Below are positions 62,388 to 64,000 of a stretch of 64,000 bases of DNA, in pieces. The DNA is from SXOA01 sp051004015 (lineage in GTDB: Bacteria > Planctomycetota > Planctomycetia > Pirellulales > Pirellulaceae), in NCBI GenBank assembly GCA_051004015.1, contig JBPCKT010000109.1, positions 1 through 64,000 on the forward strand, read 5' to 3'. Each line of letters opens with the position of its first letter. Within the stretch, counting starts at the first letter, position 1. The notes beneath the pieces were generated by a model. It searched no databases. It was not told the DNA's origin and saw only the letters and a program-made list of their open reading frames with translations. The position numbers and the translations under genes were made by a program.

Positions 62388-62996
62388 GTGGCTCTATCGG
62401 AAATCGACAAACAACTACTCAAGCGTTGCCTGGACCGTGAGCCCCGCGCGTGGGAGGACTTCGTCGACCGCTTCGTCGGTCTGGTTGTCCACGTCGTCAA
62501 CCACACCGGCAGCTCCCGCGCGATCCAAATTGCCGAGCAGGACCGAGAGGACTTCACGGCAGAGGTTTTTCTCTCCATCCTGGCGGACGACTTTGCCGCG
62601 CTCAAGCGGTTTCGCGGTGCTAGCAGCCTCGCGACCTATCTGACCGTGATTGCCCGCCGGGTCGTCGTCCGCGAGCTCCTCAAACGAAAGATTTCCGCCT
62701 TGCCTCCGGGTGAATCGGGGATCTTGCAGCGCCAGGCGGAAGCGCAGCATAAGAACGGCAACCGCCACAGCCCTTCCGCGGAAGAGCGCTTCGATAACCG
62801 CGATGAAGTCCAAAAGTTGATGGACAGCCTTCCCCAGGCAGAAGCCGAAGTAGTGCGGCTCTACCATTTGGAAGGGAAGAGCTACCACGAGATCAGCGCC
62901 CACATGAGCATCCCCGAAAACAGCATCGGCCCCACCCTCAGCCGAGCCCGCGCTCGGATGCGGCAAGAAGCGATGGGGTCATCTTCGGTGCATTAA
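62388..62996 (+). CDS. RNA polymerase sigma factor, ECF-like (1)
   Basis: A 202-residue sigma-70 family factor with a GTG start and an AGAGG site upstream. Region 2 includes DREDFTAEVFLSILADDF and SLATYLTVIARRVVVREL. Region 4 is SLPQAEAEVVRLYHLEGKSY with the helix-turn-helix HEISAHMSIPENSIGPTLSR. It probably directs transcription of a small set of genes. No anti-sigma factor is adjacent in the window; a second sigma gene follows 89 bp later. Confidence 0.88.
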   Translation: MALSEIDKQLLKRCLDREPRAWEDFVDRFVGLVVHVVNHTGSSRAIQIAEQDREDFTAEVFLSILADDFAALKRFRGASSLATYLTVIARRVVVRELLKRKISALPPGESGILQRQAEAQHKNGNRHSPSAEERFDNRDEVQKLMDSLPQAEAEVVRLYHLEGKSYHEISAHMSIPENSIGPTLSRARARMRQEAMGSSSVH

Positions 62997-63085
62997 GCAG
63001 CGGCCGCTTTTCTTCTAGGTCTTGCTTTCGACCGTATTGAGGTTCGCGCAAGCGGGTTATAGTAGGCGGCGGAGAATGCGCCACT

Positions 63086-63682
63086 ATGAGCAGTATCGCC
63101 AGCGACCTCTTGGGATCTACGTCAGCGAGCTTGATCGCCCGGATCCAGCGCCACGAGCCCGACGCGTGGCGGAAACTGGCGGATATCTATACGCCGCTCG
63201 TGTACGGCTGGGCGCGGCGCGGCGGTTTGAACGACGCCGACGCCGCGGATGCGGTTCAAGAGGTTTTCCGATCGGTTTACAGCCACGCAACCGACTTTGA
63301 TGTCAAGAATGAGCAATCCAGCTTTCGCGCCTGGCTGTGGGCCATCACGCGAAACCAGGTTCGCCTGTTCTTTCGCCGCCGCGGCGGAGTGGCTCAGGCA
63401 AAGGGAGGCACAGATGCGACCCGACAGATCAACGAGTATCCCGATTGGATCGATAATGAAGAGGAGCCCGTCACCTCCAGCGAACGCCGCGCACTTTTGC
63501 AGCGGACTCTGGCCGTGATTCGTGGCGACTTCGACGACACCACCTGGCAGGCCTTTTGGCGGCTGGCGGTCGAAAACCACAGCGCGGCCGACATCTCGGC
63601 GGAACTAGGCATCAGCCCAGGCGCGGTCCGCCAGGCCAAATACCGCGTCCTCTGCCGTTTGCGGCAAGAAATGGGGAATTAG
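63086..63682 (+). CDS. RNA polymerase sigma factor, ECF-like (2)
   Basis: A 198-residue sigma factor. Region 2 has WRKLADIYTPLVYGWARRGG, DADAADAVQEVFRSVYSH and FRAWLWAITRNQVRLFFRR. Region 4 ends with VENHSAADISAELGISPGA and VRQAKYRVLCRLRQE. Such factors in planctomycetes often sit beside serine/threonine kinase genes. The gene starting at 63834 could be that partner, but only its N-terminus is seen. Confidence 0.9.
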   Translation: MSSIASDLLGSTSASLIARIQRHEPDAWRKLADIYTPLVYGWARRGGLNDADAADAVQEVFRSVYSHATDFDVKNEQSSFRAWLWAITRNQVRLFFRRRGGVAQAKGGTDATRQINEYPDWIDNEEEPVTSSERRALLQRTLAVIRGDFDDTTWQAFWRLAVENHSAADISAELGISPGAVRQAKYRVLCRLRQEMGN

Positions 63683-63683
63683 T

Positions 63684-63720
63684 CCCCCTCTCCCCATGGG
63701 AGAGGGCCGGGGTGTGGGTC
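63684..63720 (-). repeat. Dispersed palindrome, copy 3 (inverted)
   Basis: CCCCTCTCCCCATGGGAGAG plus GGCCGGGGTG is the inverse of the unit at 798-830 and 1349-1381. It begins 2 bp after the sigma factor stop, as copy 2 lies near the LptFG stop, so two of three copies are at gene 3' ends. Confidence 0.7.
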
Positions 63721-63833
63721 TTACCCATGGATCTTCGGCACACGCGTAACGATCCAGCCAAAATTATCGCGTGACGCCCGCGCATCTATACTGGTGACAG
63801 GAACTGTCCCCCGTAACGCCGGAGTATTTCGCC

Positions 63834-64000
63834 ATGAATCCGAGACCAGCCAACACCTTGGACCGCGACGCCATCGCGGAGCAGCTTGCGGAGCTGGATT
63901 CGTCCGATCCGGGCGACCCGTCGAAGTCGCCTGAAGCTCCCTCCACCGTGCGGGAATTGAAAGCTCAGCTCGACACGCTGATCGGCCAGCTTCGCGAGCC
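63834..64000 (+). CDS. N-terminal part of an unknown protein (runs off the window)
   Basis: At least 55 codons from ATG 63834, with GGAG about 11 nt upstream. The visible sequence MNPRPANTLDRDAIAEQLAE continues as an acidic, polar stretch (LDSSDPGDPSKSPEAP) and a helix-like part (VRELKAQLDTLIGQLREP). No domain is visible yet. From its place behind an ECF-like sigma gene it might be a serine/threonine kinase, but this is a guess. Confidence 0.5.
   Translation, partial: MNPRPANTLDRDAIAEQLAELDSSDPGDPSKSPEAPSTVRELKAQLDTLIGQLRE

Overview
The window looks like chromosomal DNA of a planctomycete, most likely a Pirellulales-type organism. GC content is high and genes are packed on both strands. The lineage markers are: two exported proteins with an N-terminal LEPR-XLL-like motif (left edge and 43.3-49.2 kb), a 1208-residue PVC-type CxxCH haem-binding dehydrogenase, a 48-residue basic protein beginning MTITRIGTN, a MEDS-domain hybrid kinase, Uma2 and DUF4058 family genes, two adjacent ECF-like sigma factors, and many intergenic palindromic elements. 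No rRNA, tRNA, CRISPR array, phage or transposase gene was recognised.

Layout. 0-2.6 kb: the 5' part of a dockerin/Gly-Asp-repeat surface protein, a repeat-bearing intergenic stretch and an LptF/LptG-like permease. 2.7-5.4 kb: a zinc-ribbon membrane protein and arginine decarboxylase (speA). 5.4-9.5 kb: a leftward catabolic operon (FAH-family hydrolase, beta-hydroxyacid dehydrogenase, aldo/keto reductase, MFS carrier). 9.6-11.1 kb: exported FKBP and a Nif3-like protein, divergent. 11.5-16.7 kb: signalling genes (lone receiver, MerR-MEDS-PAS-kinase-receiver hybrid, receiver-GGDEF-CBS protein). 17-28.9 kb: the CxxCH dehydrogenase, treY, an S9 peptidase, and a small membrane protein coupled to a glycerate 2-kinase. 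28.9-32.9 kb: a radical SAM / GcvH-like carrier / ferredoxin cluster with two Uma2 genes. 32.9-38.8 kb: a PQQ-repeat protein, then iron alcohol dehydrogenase, aldehyde dehydrogenase-fold reductase and a LuxE/PaaK-like adenylating enzyme, which together could reduce an acid to an alcohol. 39-43.1 kb: EthD-like protein, NfeD-type protease, the small basic protein, a SelW-like selenoprotein with an in-frame UGA, and a planctomycete membrane protein. 43.3-49.2 kb: a giant RTX-like adhesin. 49.4-57.5 kb: metallophosphoesterase, nucleotidyltransferase, dienelactone hydrolase, proB, a DUF697 GTPase, a KaiC-like ATPase and gltX. 57.5-64 kb: a repeat-rich gap, two small genes, a peptide-type ABC permease with its binding lipoprotein, a 7Fe ferredoxin, two sigma factors and the start of one more gene.

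The strongest unexpected result is the selenoprotein at 41373-41621. UGA sits exactly at the U of a CxxU motif (YCSSUGY), and a 7-bp hairpin with a short G-containing loop lies at the distance expected of a bacterial SECIS element. A gene caller that reads UGA as stop would miss or truncate it. Next are the radical SAM / lipoyl-carrier / ferredoxin cluster, the acid-reduction set, and the hybrid kinase that carries its own DNA-binding domain. Several families of inverted-repeat elements are scattered through the gaps; some touch coding starts. All assignments come from reading motifs; no database search was possible.
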